A stretch of DNA of 64,000 bases, taken from assembly GCA_005281725.1 (NCBI GenBank), contig SSBO01000001.1, forward strand, positions 5,440,399 to 5,504,398, read 5' to 3'. The position numbers and the translations under genes were made by a program. Each line of letters opens with the position of its first letter. The stretch's first letter is position 1. The stretch comes from Wuchereria bancrofti (lineage: Eukaryota; Nematoda; Chromadorea; Rhabditida; Onchocercidae). Shown piece by piece: positions 13,601-26,657 of the stretch. The notes under the pieces were generated by a model. It was not told the origin of the DNA and ran no database searches. It saw nothing but the letters and a program-made list of their open reading frames with translations.

Positions 13601-16600
13601 ATATTAAGATTTTTGATTAGGTATTTACGTCAGTTGCTTTACTTGAGAATATGTCTATGCCTGCGCTTTTCAGGCACAACACCTTTCCGACATCAGTCCA
13701 GACAGGTTTTGTATCTGATTCTGACGACTTTACATTCCTGCCATCACTTCACGGCACCCAAATTCCCCTTGCAAACAGTCGGTCAAAAACGCATTCGCCT
13801 CTTGTTTCTCGGCGACCATTCTCTACAGCCAATCCAAATATTGATTCACATTCGGGAAATCCTGTCAAACAAATTAAGGTATTCTCTGTGTACCATCCTT
13901 AGAAATATTTAGAAAAAAAGAAAAAAAAGAAAGAAAAAAAGTTACTTCGATGCGTAAGACTACTGTGTTCAATATGACGTAATACGTCTACATCACAAGA
14001 AGCGTCGAATATCTGTCTTTTCCTGGAAATATACTCGAATTACCTTGTATTAATTTCATCGCGTCCTCTTATTTTAGATTTTTAATGCTGCATCTAATGC
14101 TCGTGCAGTACCGGTTCCAAGCCAGAGGCTAGCATATGCAAAAATGGAAGAAAGGCGAAATGGTTCTTCTACACATCACAATCATCTTGCAAGCACTCAA
14201 CGGTGTAATGCACGAAGTGTCATTGATGGTGCTGCTACCACTACTGAATCGAAAGTTCCATCCGTTGAATATATTAGCTTACCCACAAGTCAGTTTTTAC
14301 GCTTTTTATTTTACTTCTTTTTGTTGGAATTTCTATACTGTCCTAGAAATCTGTTTTACATTACATTTTTCTGTTGTTTTTATTTCTTATATTGCTTCAA
14401 CTCTATAGCTTCAACTAATTAAATCCATCGACATGTTAATTTTTGGGTTTTCGGGTTTCTCCTGCTGGGACAGTAATCTTTCTCCTCTTTTAATTTTTGG
14501 CATCAGATTGTTTTGTATTTCTTTTCTCAGTCAATTCGCTGCCCGAAATTAATGTGACTCTATTTTGAGTTTTCTTCAATATATGCATGAACTTCGTTTG
14601 CTTTTTATCATGTTGCAGTAAAGTGCAAGTCTTTCATTGTAAAACATCTGCTTTGCTATATTTTCATAGACTTCTGTTGCTTTAATAACTGAAATTTCAG
14701 CACAGTTTATTGTGAAAGATTCACGGACTTCACAGTACGATGTGGCGTTACCAAATCGACCACGGCAATATACTGTTGATGCAGTTGCAACAACGTCTGC
14801 TAGTAGTTCGTCACCAGAATTAATCCCTTCTGTTACTACTAATACTACTAGCGGAGGTTGTAGTCGAAAATTCTTGGAAGCAGTTCCGGAAGTAGACGCT
14901 GTAAATGTTTTTAGCGTTGTTGCTGGAAATGGAACGGCAACAAGCAAGGAAAAGACAGAAGTTGGACGAAACATTACTGTGGGAAATATTCAATCTCTGA
15001 TGGAAGAAGATGTGAGAAAACTGAGTTCGCCACACCCCTCACCTATACCTCCAGTGGATAATTTAAAATATCTTTCTGTATCACCACCACGATCTTGTGC
15101 ATCGCTTACTGTTCGTGCTACTGCGCGAGCTGCCAATGAAATTTCAACAAGGTTTGTAGTTTGTGAAATCAGTAAAATGTTAATGGACTGAAGGTTAAAT
15201 TTCATTTGAATTTGAAAATGTTAGACATTTAACTTTGAAATGTGACGCTGTTATTTGAAAAATTTTTCCAAACAAAAAATGTTTCTCTTTTCACTTTAGA
15301 TATTTAGAAAATCACTACTCACTATTAGTCAGTCGTCTTAACAACTTTGTTTTTGATTGCAATTATATTTGGCGACAAAAAGTTATGTGCTACAAAGTCA
15401 GGCATGTATTTTAATTATGAAAAAATAAGAATTATTATTTTTTTATAGCAGCAGTCTAAGTGAAGAGGAAGAGGACGTTGAATTGAGTCAGCCGATCCAT
15501 CTTCCATTTGCATCCAGCAAGTTTTTCAAACTGTTTTTAACCGCATGCATTACATTTACTAAAATACTTTTCAACCAATAAGAATTATTAGATCATTTAT
15601 CAGAACGTGATCTGCTTATAGAAGCATTTAGTTTTCTGGCTGCTCAAACTAGTAATTCGCAATGCTAAAGTTTTTCTAATGGTTGTGATTTACGTATGTA
15701 TTGATAAGTATTGATTGATATTTACTTTCCCGTTTTTGTGTTACAGATTTATGTTCTCGGTCACAGCTCATGGAAAGCGAATCTGCAGATGAGGGAATTT
15801 GTACAGGCACTCAGGCCGCCCAGGATGCATCAAATACGAATGCGTCAGTACCGAAGAACCGAAATACTCTTCCGTCATTAAGTGATATTCCACCATCGTT
15901 GGAGCAAGAAACTCTTATGGGAGTTCGTTTTTTTTTTTTTTTTTTTTTGTTATTGAATTGTAAACTTGTAAAGTCTCCAGTTTTTGTCACTCTTTTCTCT
16001 CGAATACTTTTCAATTTCCAGGCAGAACATATTCAAGTGCTTGCAAAGTTACGATTTGTGCTCGAATTAGTTGAGACACTTATTAATGTTGCTGAGGACA
16101 GGGGAAATCTTGTATCCCTTTCAATGCCACCACGGAAAGTAAATTCCTTCTAATATTGCAAAATTCTTCCATTTTACTATTACTCCATTTTACTGCTATT
16201 TTTACTATATGTTATTTTTTTTTTTTGTTTTACTGATGTTATTTTAAATTTTTGAATTGACTGGGCTTAGATTATTGTGTCTTCTAAAATTTTTTTGTAG
16301 AAAAAAGAGCGGTCGGATGCGTATCGTCGAGCGGAGCAACTAGTTGTGTATGTTCGAGCGCTTCATATGCTTTCTTCAGCTCTTCTTCTCGCTCAAAAAC
16401 AAGTTACGTCAGAAACTCTGTACCCATCACCAGCTGTGCAGCATGTACTAAACCAGCTTAATGATAAGTACCATCAATGTTTGGTAACCATTTCTTTCGA
16501 GCGTTTCTTCGTTTGGTTTTTAAAGACGTGAAGCCTGTGACTTAGATATTGAGGTTGTTCATATTAAGTTTGAAACCTTTGCCTTCGCTTCGGTTGTATT

Positions 16601-17335
16601 ATTTTATTTTCAGACAAGATCAATCATAATAAAAACATGACTTTTCAGTGAAGTTCTCAGCACCTTTTTTACTTCTTTTGAGATAAGAAGTCGAAGTTAA
16701 ATTTTGTGAATAGCACTGCAATAATGTGGTAATATTTCAGATACGATCGCAGGAATTAGCATCTCTTGGGTTGCCAGGTCCAGATCCTGCCACGGCAGTA
16801 ATATCAGCTGAACGAATTATGTATAAACATGCCATTCAGCTTTGTCAAAGTGCTGCTTTGGATGAACTTTTTGGCAATCCGCATCTTTGCTCACAACGGT
16901 ACGTAATGCGTTTTTTCTGTTCCTCAGTGCTACTTATTGCTTTTATTGTTTCCACTATTTTTGATCGTCGAATAGTGGAAAGCATATGGCATTGGAAGAC
17001 AGCGACTTATTGGTTGATTTAGTGGGTAATGTGATTTATAAATTTATGTTTAGAAATTAAATGATAAAGGAGGATTGGTAGCAACAAAGAACAATGATAT
17101 TTTGGTAGCTCTTGGGACATGTGCATCTAGACACGTCTTTTCTTATCCGAGTAACTCAATGTTGAAGTTGTAGTTTTTCAGGTATCAAACAGCCTACATG
17201 ATGCTGCATACGCTATCAGAGCAAGTGTCGAGTGAAGCGGATAAACTAGTTCTTTCGAAATATAAGAATGCAGTTGAGAAGCGCCTTAGAATATTGGAAA
17301 AGCAGGGACTGGTACAGGCCATCAGTACAACATAG
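10649..17335 (+). CDS. unc-51: UNC-51/ATG1 (ULK) Ser/Thr kinase
   Basis: Fifteen exons: 10649-10738, 11258-11350, 11429-11643, 12057-12222, 12396-12630, 13389-13575, 13674-13878, 14078-14288, 14701-15151, 15449-15516, 15747-15922, 16022-16138, 16301-16483, 16741-16898, 17182-17335; about 902 residues. The N-terminal kinase domain has the Gly loop GHGAFA, VAIK with catalytic Lys39, HRDLKPQN, DFGFAR and MAPEV, so it should be active. A Ser/Thr/Pro-rich linker follows (exons 6-11), then the conserved C-terminal early-autophagy-targeting domain ([40 protein letters not shown]). ULK kinases start autophagy and, in C. elegans, guide axon growth. The exon 10 to 11 frame works only with a GC donor (GCAAGT at 15517), and a 60-nt open segment at 15592-15651 could be spliced in without changing frame. 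Confidence 0.95.
15592..15651 (+). CDS. Possible in-frame cassette exon of unc-51
   Basis: Bounded by AATTATTAG and A|GTAATT, exactly 60 nt, entering and leaving in phase 1 as its neighbours require. It encodes a peptide containing [17 protein letters not shown]. Inclusion is optional on frame grounds; the acceptor is weaker than others in the gene. Confidence 0.35.
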
Positions 17336-17796
17336 TTTATTTGTTACTTTATCTTCTCAGATTCTGTTGGCGTTTTCGTTTTATGACTGAGATTGTCAGT
17401 TTTCCGTTTAAAAATTGAGTGTTTCTGCTTTGACAGAAACAGGGCAAAACTTGGTAATATTTATCTTTAACTGTTCTTTCATGTTGCAACAGTTTTGTAC
17501 ATGCTGTTTTTTAGTGCTTTTTTTGTAGAAACAAATTTTGTGATGTTATATATTTGCACATCGATAATTACTACAAGTTATCTGTAACATCTATACCCAT
17601 TACATAATAGGTAATATTGTATGATGTTGGCGAGGCTTGTTTTCTGTGCCTTTGCCGGTGTATTTAACTTTAATTGAATGGATACATGGACACATTAAAA
17701 CTTTGTGATAAACGAAGGCAAAAACGTCATATTGGAATGTTTGCATTTTTTATCGAGATCCAGAATTCCCTGTGTTGTTTTTACCATGTTCAAATA

Positions 17797-17866
17797 TGGT
17801 TAGTCATTACTTTCAATATCCAGTCATCTCTTGGTTGGTCGTTACTTTCAATATCCAGTCATTTCC
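17797..17866. repeat. 35-bp tandem duplication
   Basis: Two near-identical copies of TGGTTAGTCATTACTTTCAA followed by TATCCAGTCAT, offset by 35 nt and differing at only a few positions. Confidence 0.85.
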
Positions 17867-17981
17867 GAAATGGATAGGGAATGCTTTGCTTCATAAAAAC
17901 AAAAAGCTGTGGTGCAGTTAACGATTAACCGTTTAGGCATTTTTTCTTTTTTGTTTCCCTACTTTCCGATCTTTATTTTAC

Positions 17982-18245
17982 CTAAGCAAAAGCGGGAATT
18001 CTTGATGGAGTTTTGTTATCTAAGCCAGAATTTTTGGTGAGAATACCGACCATCACTTCTGAATCCTCTTTTAAACTTGTCTCGAGAGAAGTCCAGTTTA
18101 TCATATATCGTGAAGAAAGAAAATCATATATCCCGGAAAGTTGCAACAGTAAGAGTTTTCGTGATTGAAATTTCAAAACAGTGTAGTTGAGCATGCTTAA
18201 AATTCTTCCGAACCAGCATTGTTCAGCCTTGAAAATCTTACAATT
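17982..18245 (-). CDS. Candidate terminal exon, unknown gene
   Basis: On the - strand, an open frame follows the acceptor-like ATTTTCAAG and runs about 85 codons to a TAG (17982-17984), converging with unc-51. The encoded peptide is leucine-rich then acidic (LLLLQLSGIYDFLSSRYMI, LKEDSEVMVGILTK). I do not recognise it and found no convincing upstream exon before the rDNA. Confidence 0.25.
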   Translation of the reverse strand, partial: NCKIFKAEQCWFGRILSMLNYTVLKFQSRKLLLLQLSGIYDFLSSRYMINWTSLETSLKEDSEVMVGILTKNSGLDNKTPSRIPAFA

Positions 18246-19389
18246 AGTTTTTCAAGAAGGACAACTGTCGATGTTTAGTATTATAGTGAGAATATTTCAG
18301 AAATCTTCAAATGTTCGTTTCCTACAATTGTAATTTAAAACACATTTGGCAAATGATTGACTATATCACAAAGAAAACTAGAAGTTTAATTTGGCAATGA
18401 AACAGTTAGTTGAAGTTGAATTAGACACTATGTTAAAAAAAGTTTTGACTAGAATTCAGTAAAATTAACAAAGGATATTTAGAATTTGTCAAAACCTGAT
18501 CCCTGCATCGTTGCTGCATTTGCACAAGTGATTATCATAAATTACGAGTTACCAAGCCTATCTTTTTTATCTTCAATGGTTAAATACCGGGAACGAATTC
18601 ACATGCTTCCATTCTAGCATTAAAGGAGTAGGCTATAATTAGCACAGCTTCCTTTTTTGGTAACCATAGCTATTTTTGTATCTAGGAAAGTGGAACGGTG
18701 TTTGTATGGTCCCAGTCCGTTTGTCAGTTGTACTGACTATATCTAGGGAGTATACCGGTTCAGCAAAATAACTCACCAGAGGCTAGCGTAAGCAGCTCGC
18801 ACCACATATATTCCTCGATGACAACAGCGGTATCGGAAAATCGAAACATAATATGTCGAAATAAAATTGTATTAAATCCAAAGAATTAACGATTGTCTTA
18901 ATTGAATATTCCTTAGACAAATATGCAGTATTCAAATTGTATCTCGTGTAAGCAATCATTTATCCAACACGCATTTTTCAATTATAGCTGAGTCTATCTG
19001 CATTGTCTAGAATTTTGCACTTGTTAACAGAGTACGTGTATTACTTAATATATTGAAAATTGCTCCTTTGTTCTAAAACAAATTCAAATAATATTCATTT
19101 ATTTTCTTAAATTCCAATTATATTATTCATCAAAAAATATTTTTCAATATTTCAAATTCAAAAAATTCTAATTATATCATTAATTATTCTCTTACAAAAA
19201 CATTACTGAAAAAAAAATGTTACAAAATAACTTTTCTCATCCTCATAACTATACATAAAAAACTCTCTTTTGCTACATAATAGAAAAAATTGTTGTCAAA
19301 AAAATGCAAATAACATATTACAGTGCATAGGAATACGAGGGAATCATTCAATTTAATTTATAGTATATATATACAAATTAAAAAAAAAA

Positions 19390-19810
19390 CAAATCGTCCA
19401 ATCAAAGGATAAGTCTCAACAGATCGCAGTATGGAGGCTGCTCTACTGCTTACAACACCTTGACCAGTAATCAAGTCGTCTGCAAGTGATCTTGCGCCCC
19501 GACATTGTACCAGAGTAATCCGGTTTTGGCAACCATTTAACCATTCGATTAAATAGCAAAGCCATATAATGGGGCATTAGCTGTAATAGTGGACATATTA
19601 TGACCACAATTACATAATAGTGCCTCCCGACACCGGGGAGCAAATTTATCGTTGCATTGTCTAGGTGGGATTCTGACTTAGAGGCGTTCAGTCATAATCC
19701 CTCAGATGGTAGCTTCGCACCATTGGCCGATCGGCCAAGCACATGAACCAAATGTCTGAACCTGCGGTTCCTCTCGTACTGAGCAGGATTACTATCGCAA
19801 CAACATATCA

Positions 19811-19865
<55 letters not shown>

Positions 19866-19907
19866 ATTGGTGGGTGAACAATCCAACGCTTGGCGAATTC
19901 TGCTTCG

Positions 19908-19945
<38 letters not shown>

Positions 19946-19968
19946 AACGTCGCTATGAACGCTTGGCT

Positions 19969-20016
<48 letters not shown>

Positions 20017-20409
20017 GAAACCTTCTAAAAAATTCAAAAGGATCGATAGGCCACGCTTTCGCGGTCTGTATTCGTACTGGAAATCAAGATCAAGCGAGCT
20101 TTTGCCCTTTTACTCTACGAGAGGTTTCCGTCCTCTCTGAGCTAGCCTTAGGACACCTGCGTTACGTTTTGACAGATGTACCGCCCCAGTCAAACTCCCC
20201 GCCTGACACTGTCTTCGGTGCGAGTCGTTAAATCACCGAGTGGTTTAACTTAAATCAAAAATTTCGAAACACATATAATGCTTCAATTCTCGTTTTACCG
20301 AATAAGTAAAGAATCGATGAAAGTAGTGGTATTTCACTGTTGGTATTTGTATGATAAATACAAAAAAACCTCCCACTTATGCTACACCTCTCATGACTCT
20401 TCACAGAGT

Positions 20410-20449
<40 letters not shown>

Positions 20450-20456
20450 GTGTTTG

Positions 20457-20506
<50 letters not shown>

Positions 20507-20507
20507 T

Positions 20508-20539
<32 letters not shown>

Positions 20540-20540
20540 G

Positions 20541-20608
<68 letters not shown>

Positions 20609-21675
20609 GTTGAATTTCTTCACTTTTACATTCAGAGCACTGGGCAGAAATCAGAGACAGTCAACGCCCGCAAGGGCCATCTGTCTCCTCTGTTTTAATT
20701 AGACAGTCGGATTCCCCGAGTCCGTGCCAGTTCTAAGTTGACTGTTTAACGCCGGCCGAAATATCAAATAAAACATTTACTTTTCAAAAAAAAAAAAAAG
20801 TAAATGTTGATATGCAGCTATAACGGTCCATAAGACAGTTCGAACACTAGCCGAGTTTCATCAAAATGAAGGCATTTTAATGTTTTCATTTTAATGTTAC
20901 ACTGCATGGATCAAACCGTACTCACTTCACATTACAGCCCGACCGGCCCAGTCCTTAGAGCCAATCCTTATCCCGAAGTTACGGATCTAATTTGCCGACT
21001 TCCCTTACCTACATTATTCTATCGACTAGAGGCTGTTCACCTTGGAGACCTGCTGCGGATATGGGTACGATCTGGCACGAAATTCAAATAGCTTCCCTCG
21101 GATTTTCATGGATCGAACAAAGCGCACGAGACACCACAGGAACCGTGGCGCTTTACGGAAACAACATCCCTATCTCCGGCTGAACCGATTCCAGGGAGTC
21201 CGTTCCTTAACCAGAAAAGAGAACTCTGGCTCGGGCTTTCCTCAATGTTTCCGAGTTCATTTGCGTTACCGCGCTAAATTCTCACGATGAGTATTTATCT
21301 CCGTGTCCAGGTACGGGAATATTAACCCGTTTCCCTTTCGATTTATCAGATGGATTACATCTCCATTCCTCTATTTTATTCAAAAAAACGGCATTAGCCA
21401 ATATCTTAGGATCGACTGACCCACATTCAACTGCTGTTCACGTGGAACCCTTCTCCACTTCAGTCTTCAAGGATCTCACTTGAATATTTGCTACTACCAC
21501 CAAGATCTGCACCAATGGAAGCTTCAACCGGGCCTACGCCCAAAGTCTTCAACGCTAACCATTGCGACCCTCTTACTCGTTGCGGCCAGGTTTCACAAAA
21601 TAAAACACAAGCCATGCAACGGTTGAGTATAAGTCTCCCGCTCAAGCGCCATCCATTTTCAGGGCTAGTTGATTT

Positions 21676-21706
<31 letters not shown>

Positions 21707-23270
21707 TTTCCAACTTCCATGGCCACCGTCCTGCTGTCTATATCAACCAACGCCTTTCATGGGGTCTCATGAGCGGAAAGTTTGGCACTTTAACTCAACG
21801 TTTGGTTCATCCCACAGCGCCAGTTCTGCTTACCAAAAATGGCCCACTTGGAGCACACATTCAATGTCTACGCTTCATAAAAATTTTTTAAGCAAGCGAG
21901 ACGTCATACTCATTGAAAGTTTGAGAATAGGTTGAAGACGTTTCGTCCCACAATTCCTCTAATCATTCGCTTTACCGAATATAACTGCTTTATTTAACGT
22001 ACTCCAGCTATCCTGAGGGAAACTTCAGAGGGAACCAGCTACTAGATAGTTCGATTAGTCTTTCGCCCCTATACCAAAGTCAGACGATCGATTTGCACGT
22101 CAGAATCGCTTCGGACCTTCACCAGAGTTTCCTCTGGCTTCATCCTGCTCAGGTATAGTTCACCATCTTTCGGGTCCCAGCATATACGCTCTACCTCCGC
22201 CCTATTGCATGCAACATGAACGGGGTTATGTTACGCTATATATATATATATATAGATCACATATCAATTATACTAAAGATAATCTTTACTTTCATTATGC
22301 TTTTTTTTTCTTTTTCTTTTGAATTAGGTTTACTACCCAATAACTTGCGTATATGCTAGACTCCTTGGTCCGTGTTTCAAGACGGGTCAGATAGGTGATT
22401 AACGTTCACATCGAGATGTAACTTTATTTGCATACAATATTATAATATTACCAATTATTTTTATCAATAAAGTCGCATGCGACAACATATAAAATATAAT
22501 TAGTAAAATTATAATCGATACATGTCACTATTATTTCAAGTAAAAGTTACATATATGAAAAAAAAAAAAAACTTCATCTAAGACATATTTCAACATATTT
22601 AGGTTTCCAATTATCAATTGAAATAATTGGTCCACTAAATTAACTTGTATTAATATGCTAAAATGAAGCTCTCGATGCATACCATCGATAAATACACCAA
22701 TCTGCGCATAAATGCTGCTAATTTAGCATTAATATCATTTTATTCATTAATAAAAAAAAATATTAATGAATAATGAAATGAATTAAGATTGCTAAATTGA
22801 TTGGTTGAATACCGATAAGTTTCGTTAACTCTATCCGTTTCCATCTCAGCGGTTTCACGCCCTCTTGAACTCTCTCTTCAAAGTTCTTTGCAACTTTCCC
22901 TCACGGTACTTGTTTGCTATCGGTCTCGTGGTCGTATTTAGCCTTAGATGAGGTTTACCACCTTCTTTGGGCTGCAATCTCAAACAACCCGACTCTAAGG
23001 AATAACCTACCGTAACTTTTTTCACCCGTACAGGTCTAGCACCTTCTATGGACTGTAGCCCCGCTCAAGGGGACTTTGGGTGTAAAAATATGTTACGGAT
23101 AGTTATACCTATACGCTACATTTCCATATAGCCATATAATGTCTATCGGATTCAGCGTTGGGCTTTTTCCTTTTCACTCGCCGTTACTAAGGAAATCCTC
23201 GTTAGTTTCTTTTCCTCCGCTTAGTTATATGCTTAAATTCAGCGGGTAATCACGACTGAGTTGAGGTCAA
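19390..23270 (-). rRNA. 28S (large subunit) rRNA, complete copy
   Basis: Transcribed leftwards. The 5' end is marked by the reverse complement of TTTGACCTCAACTCAGTCGTG near 23250-23270, and conserved core sequence continues to the 3' end near 19390, just before AACAAATCGTCC and an A-tract. Expansion segments are very AT-rich, notably 22225-22820 with a TA run at 22236-22254, and a hairpin at 20773-20807. Ends are estimates. Confidence 0.95.
20773..20807. repeat. Poly(A)-looped hairpin in a 28S expansion segment
   Basis: ACATTTACTTTT (20773-20784) pairs perfectly with AAAAGTAAATGT (20796-20807); the loop is A-rich. The same structure is present in the second 28S copy at +8278. Confidence 0.8.
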
Positions 23271-23775
23271 AGAAATGATATATAGAACATATTGAAATTA
23301 TCATTTATTTATTTCACATATATCCTTTATTATTTTCTTCTTTTTTTCTTAATGTTTCAAACAACTTGCATTTTAAATTGAAACATTTACAAAAAAGAAA
23401 ACAATAAAGTTAATCAATGTGCAATATAAATAAATAATGATAAATGTAATCTTTTCATTATTTATGAAATATTTATGGAAAGATTACTTTTAATATATAC
23501 ATATATATATTTTTTTTTTTTCAATATGTTAAAATAAGTAAAAATATTACTCATTTATTACTTATCAGGGGATTTTTGTTATTATAATTTGAGATTTCTC
23601 TCTTATAATCACCTGATGGGTATTTCATCCAATTAATTATTGTTTGTTTTAATCATCATCAAATAATTCCTTATCAAACAAACAAAATTAGTCGCATAAA
23701 AAATTTTGTTTGAATGAAAATTATTTGATAAATAACAAACAAAAATTAATATAAATGGAAAAATTATTACTTTTA
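23271..23775 (-). other. ITS2
   Basis: Very AT-rich spacer between 5.8S and 28S rRNA, with several TA and poly(T) runs. Confidence 0.85.
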
Positions 23776-23931
23776 ATTGACCCTCAACCAGACGTACCAT
23801 CGGGAATCAACCCGATGGTGCAATGTGCGTTCGAAATCTTTGTGCTCAATGCGTCTGCAATTCGCACTATTTATCGCAGCTAGCTGCGTTCTTCATCGAT
23901 CCACGAGCCAAGTGATCCACCGCTAAGAGTT
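23776..23931 (-). rRNA. 5.8S rRNA
   Basis: Reverse complement begins AACTCTTAGCGGTGGATCAC, contains the universal GAACGCAGC core and the CGATGGTACGTCTGG 3' part. Typical length, between ITS1 and ITS2. Ends are estimates. Confidence 0.95.
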
Positions 23932-24303
23932 AAAAAAAAAAAAAAATTAATGCTATTATTTTATGTAATCTATCAATTTGTGTATCCTTTTTTTTTTATT
24001 TTGTTGGTAGCATATCTAGCTTAAAATGCTTATTAAGTCTACTTAATTAATGATAAAATTAATTAAGCTATCGCTTTATCTTCATTGTTATCGACGGTTA
24101 GGCGATAACTTGGATAAAGTATAGACACCAACGAATATCACCGTTTATTCATATTATTTACTATTACCATATTAAAATTATTCACATCAATCTATATCAG
24201 TAACACATATATGTTTTATTACTAATATAGCAAAAATAATATGGTAATATAATAAATAAATTAATAATCATTGTTTTATTTATTGTTGTTTTTAAAAGCA
24301 CGA
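23932..24303 (-). other. ITS1
   Basis: AT-rich spacer between 18S and 5.8S rRNA. Confidence 0.85.
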
Positions 24304-24351
<48 letters not shown>

Positions 24352-24460
24352 GCCCGGTTCAAGCCACTGCGATTAAAGCAGTTTCCACCAAAGAATCTCT
24401 ACCCTTGAAAGGTATCAAAACAGCAGTCTCCGCTTTTCTCGAAACGGCTCAGTCCCGGGC

Positions 24461-24495
<35 letters not shown>

Positions 24496-24933
24496 ATCAA
24501 CGTGAGCTGATGACTCACACTTACTAGGAATTCCTCGTTCAAGGGAAATAATTGCAATTCCCGATCCCGATCACGGAGGATTTTCAAGGGGTTACCAATA
24601 CCTTTCGGTAATGGTTACAGCACGCTGATTCCTCCAGTGTAGCGCGCGTGCAGCCCTGGACATCTAAGGGCATCACAGACCTGTTATTGCTCAACTTCAT
24701 GCGGCTAAACACCGCTTGTCCCTCTAAGAAGTTGTCTGGACGATAAAATTATCCAGTAACTATTTAGTAGGCTAGAGTCTCGCTCGTTATCGGAATAAAC
24801 CAGACAAATCACTCCACCAACTAAGAACGGCCATGCACCACCAACCACCGAATCATGAAAGAGCTCTCAATCTGTCAATCCTCACGGTGTCCGGGCCAGG
24901 TGAGTTTTCCCGTGTTGAGTCAAATTAAGCCGC

Positions 24934-24967
<34 letters not shown>

Positions 24968-26120
24968 TCTTTAAGTTTCAGCTTTGCAACCATACTTCCC
25001 CCGGAACCGAAAAACTTTCGTTTCCGGGAAGCTGCCCGTCAAGGCGTATTTACCGCCGACGGAACGCTAGTTGGTATCGTTTACGGTCAGAACTAGGGCG
25101 GTATCTGATCGCCTTCGAACCTCTGACTTTCGTTCTTGATTAATGAAGACATTCTTGGCAAATGCTTTCGCAGTCGTACGTCTCGCTACGGTCCAAGAAT
25201 TTCACCTCTCACGCAGCGATACGAATGCCCCCGTCCGTCCCTCTTAACCATTATCTCAGATCAGAAAACCAACAAAATAGAACCGAGATCCTATTTCATT
25301 ATTCCATGCACGAGTATTCAGGCATTAGCCCGCATTGAGCACTCTAATTTTTTCAAGGTAAACTTGCTAGCCACCATATGCAACCAATTAAGGTAACGTA
25401 TGGGAAAACTGGCAATATTAGCCTAGGAGCCTAGTTCTCATCCAATGGATGGACCAGGTCCTGAGACGCAGATCCAACTACGAGCTTTTTAACCGCAGCA
25501 ATGACGATATACACTTTGAGAGCTGGAATTACCGCGGCTGCTGGCACCAGACTTGCCCTCTCATAGATCCTCGTTAACGGGTTTAAATTGTACCCATTCC
25601 GATAACCGGCCTCAAAGAGAACGGTCTCGTTATTTTTCGTCACTACCTCCTCATTCTGAGAGTGGGTAATTTGCGCGCCTGCTGCCTTCCTTGGATGTGG
25701 TAGCCGTTTCTCAGGCTCCCTCTCCGGAGTCGAACCCTTATTCTCCGTTACCCGTTACAACCATGGTAGGCACATAAACTACCATCGAAAGTTGATAAGG
25801 CAGACACTTGATAGATACGTCGCCGGTACAAGACCATGCGATCAGCCATAGCTATTCAGAGTCACCAATTAACGGGTTAATTAATAATCCGATTGGTTTT
25901 AATCTAATAGATGCGCTCGTCTAAAAATCGGAGCTTTGGTGCATGTATTAGCTCTAGAATTGCCACAGTTATCCACGTTGGATAATCAACATCAAGTACA
26001 TTATAGCTGTTATAATGAGCCGTTCGCGGTTTCACCATTATAGGTTTATTTGAACTTAGACATGCATGGCTTAGCCTTTGAGACAAGCATATAACCGCCG
26101 ACAGAATCAATCGGGGAGAT
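24304..26120 (-). rRNA. 18S (small subunit) rRNA, complete copy
   Basis: The 3' end is the reverse complement of GTGAACCTGCGGAAGGATCA at about 24305. The 5' end reads GATTGATTCTGTCGGCGG..., the nematode form of the 18S start, near 26105-26120. Length about 1.8 kb, as usual. Confidence 0.95.
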
Positions 26121-26621
26121 GTATGAAAAGAATAAAAACACATTATTAGCATGATATATTTTAAAGTATGGCAGAAAATTACAATCAAATTTTATGCATT
26201 ACCTCAAATATATCACACATACATACATTGTGTTTTGTTATTCATTCATCTATATCAAAAGTTCTATTCATACATGATTTTCTTCGCTTATTAGCAAAAT
26301 TTAAAAATAAATTTTCATTTACAATACAATAAAATTTCAACGATAAACTTCCAATATACAACGGAGCATATATATCATCATATTATGATTATTATCATCA
26401 TTATAAAATTATCTATATTATACATCCAAAGTTACACATATAACAAATTCATTGTTTTAATGTGATGACAATAGATGTTATTATTTCATTGCTCGTCTGC
26501 TGAAACTTTCGTTTCACGAGACAATTCATTGCTCAAGTTAGACGATCATTCTCGCCTAACAATAAATCGCATCTTGCTCTCTATAAGTATGGCAGAAAAT
26601 TGCAATTAGAAATTTTAAACT

Positions 26622-26657
26622 AATAATTTATAGTATATATATATACTATAAATTATT
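26622..26657. repeat. 36-bp perfect palindrome in rDNA spacer
   Basis: AATAATTTATAGTATATA followed directly by its exact reverse complement. Related half-sites recur at 27228-27245 and 27278-27330. Confidence 0.9.

Larger units (their letters stand above)
17336..19349. other. Intergenic region between unc-51 and the rDNA
   Basis: AT-rich. Holds the unc-51 3' UTR, a 35-bp direct repeat pair (17797-17866) and one - strand exon-like ORF (17982-18245). The last kilobase before the rDNA is strongly AT-rich with nothing recognisable. Confidence 0.5.

Noticed and set aside
13250..13912. 220-codon + strand ORF within unc-51
   Set aside because: It runs across an intron and reads exon 7 in the wrong frame; the true coding is exons 13389-13575 and 13674-13878.
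19443..25643. Many ORFs on both strands in the first rDNA unit
   Set aside because: All fall within 28S or 18S rRNA; they are open by chance in conserved structural RNA.
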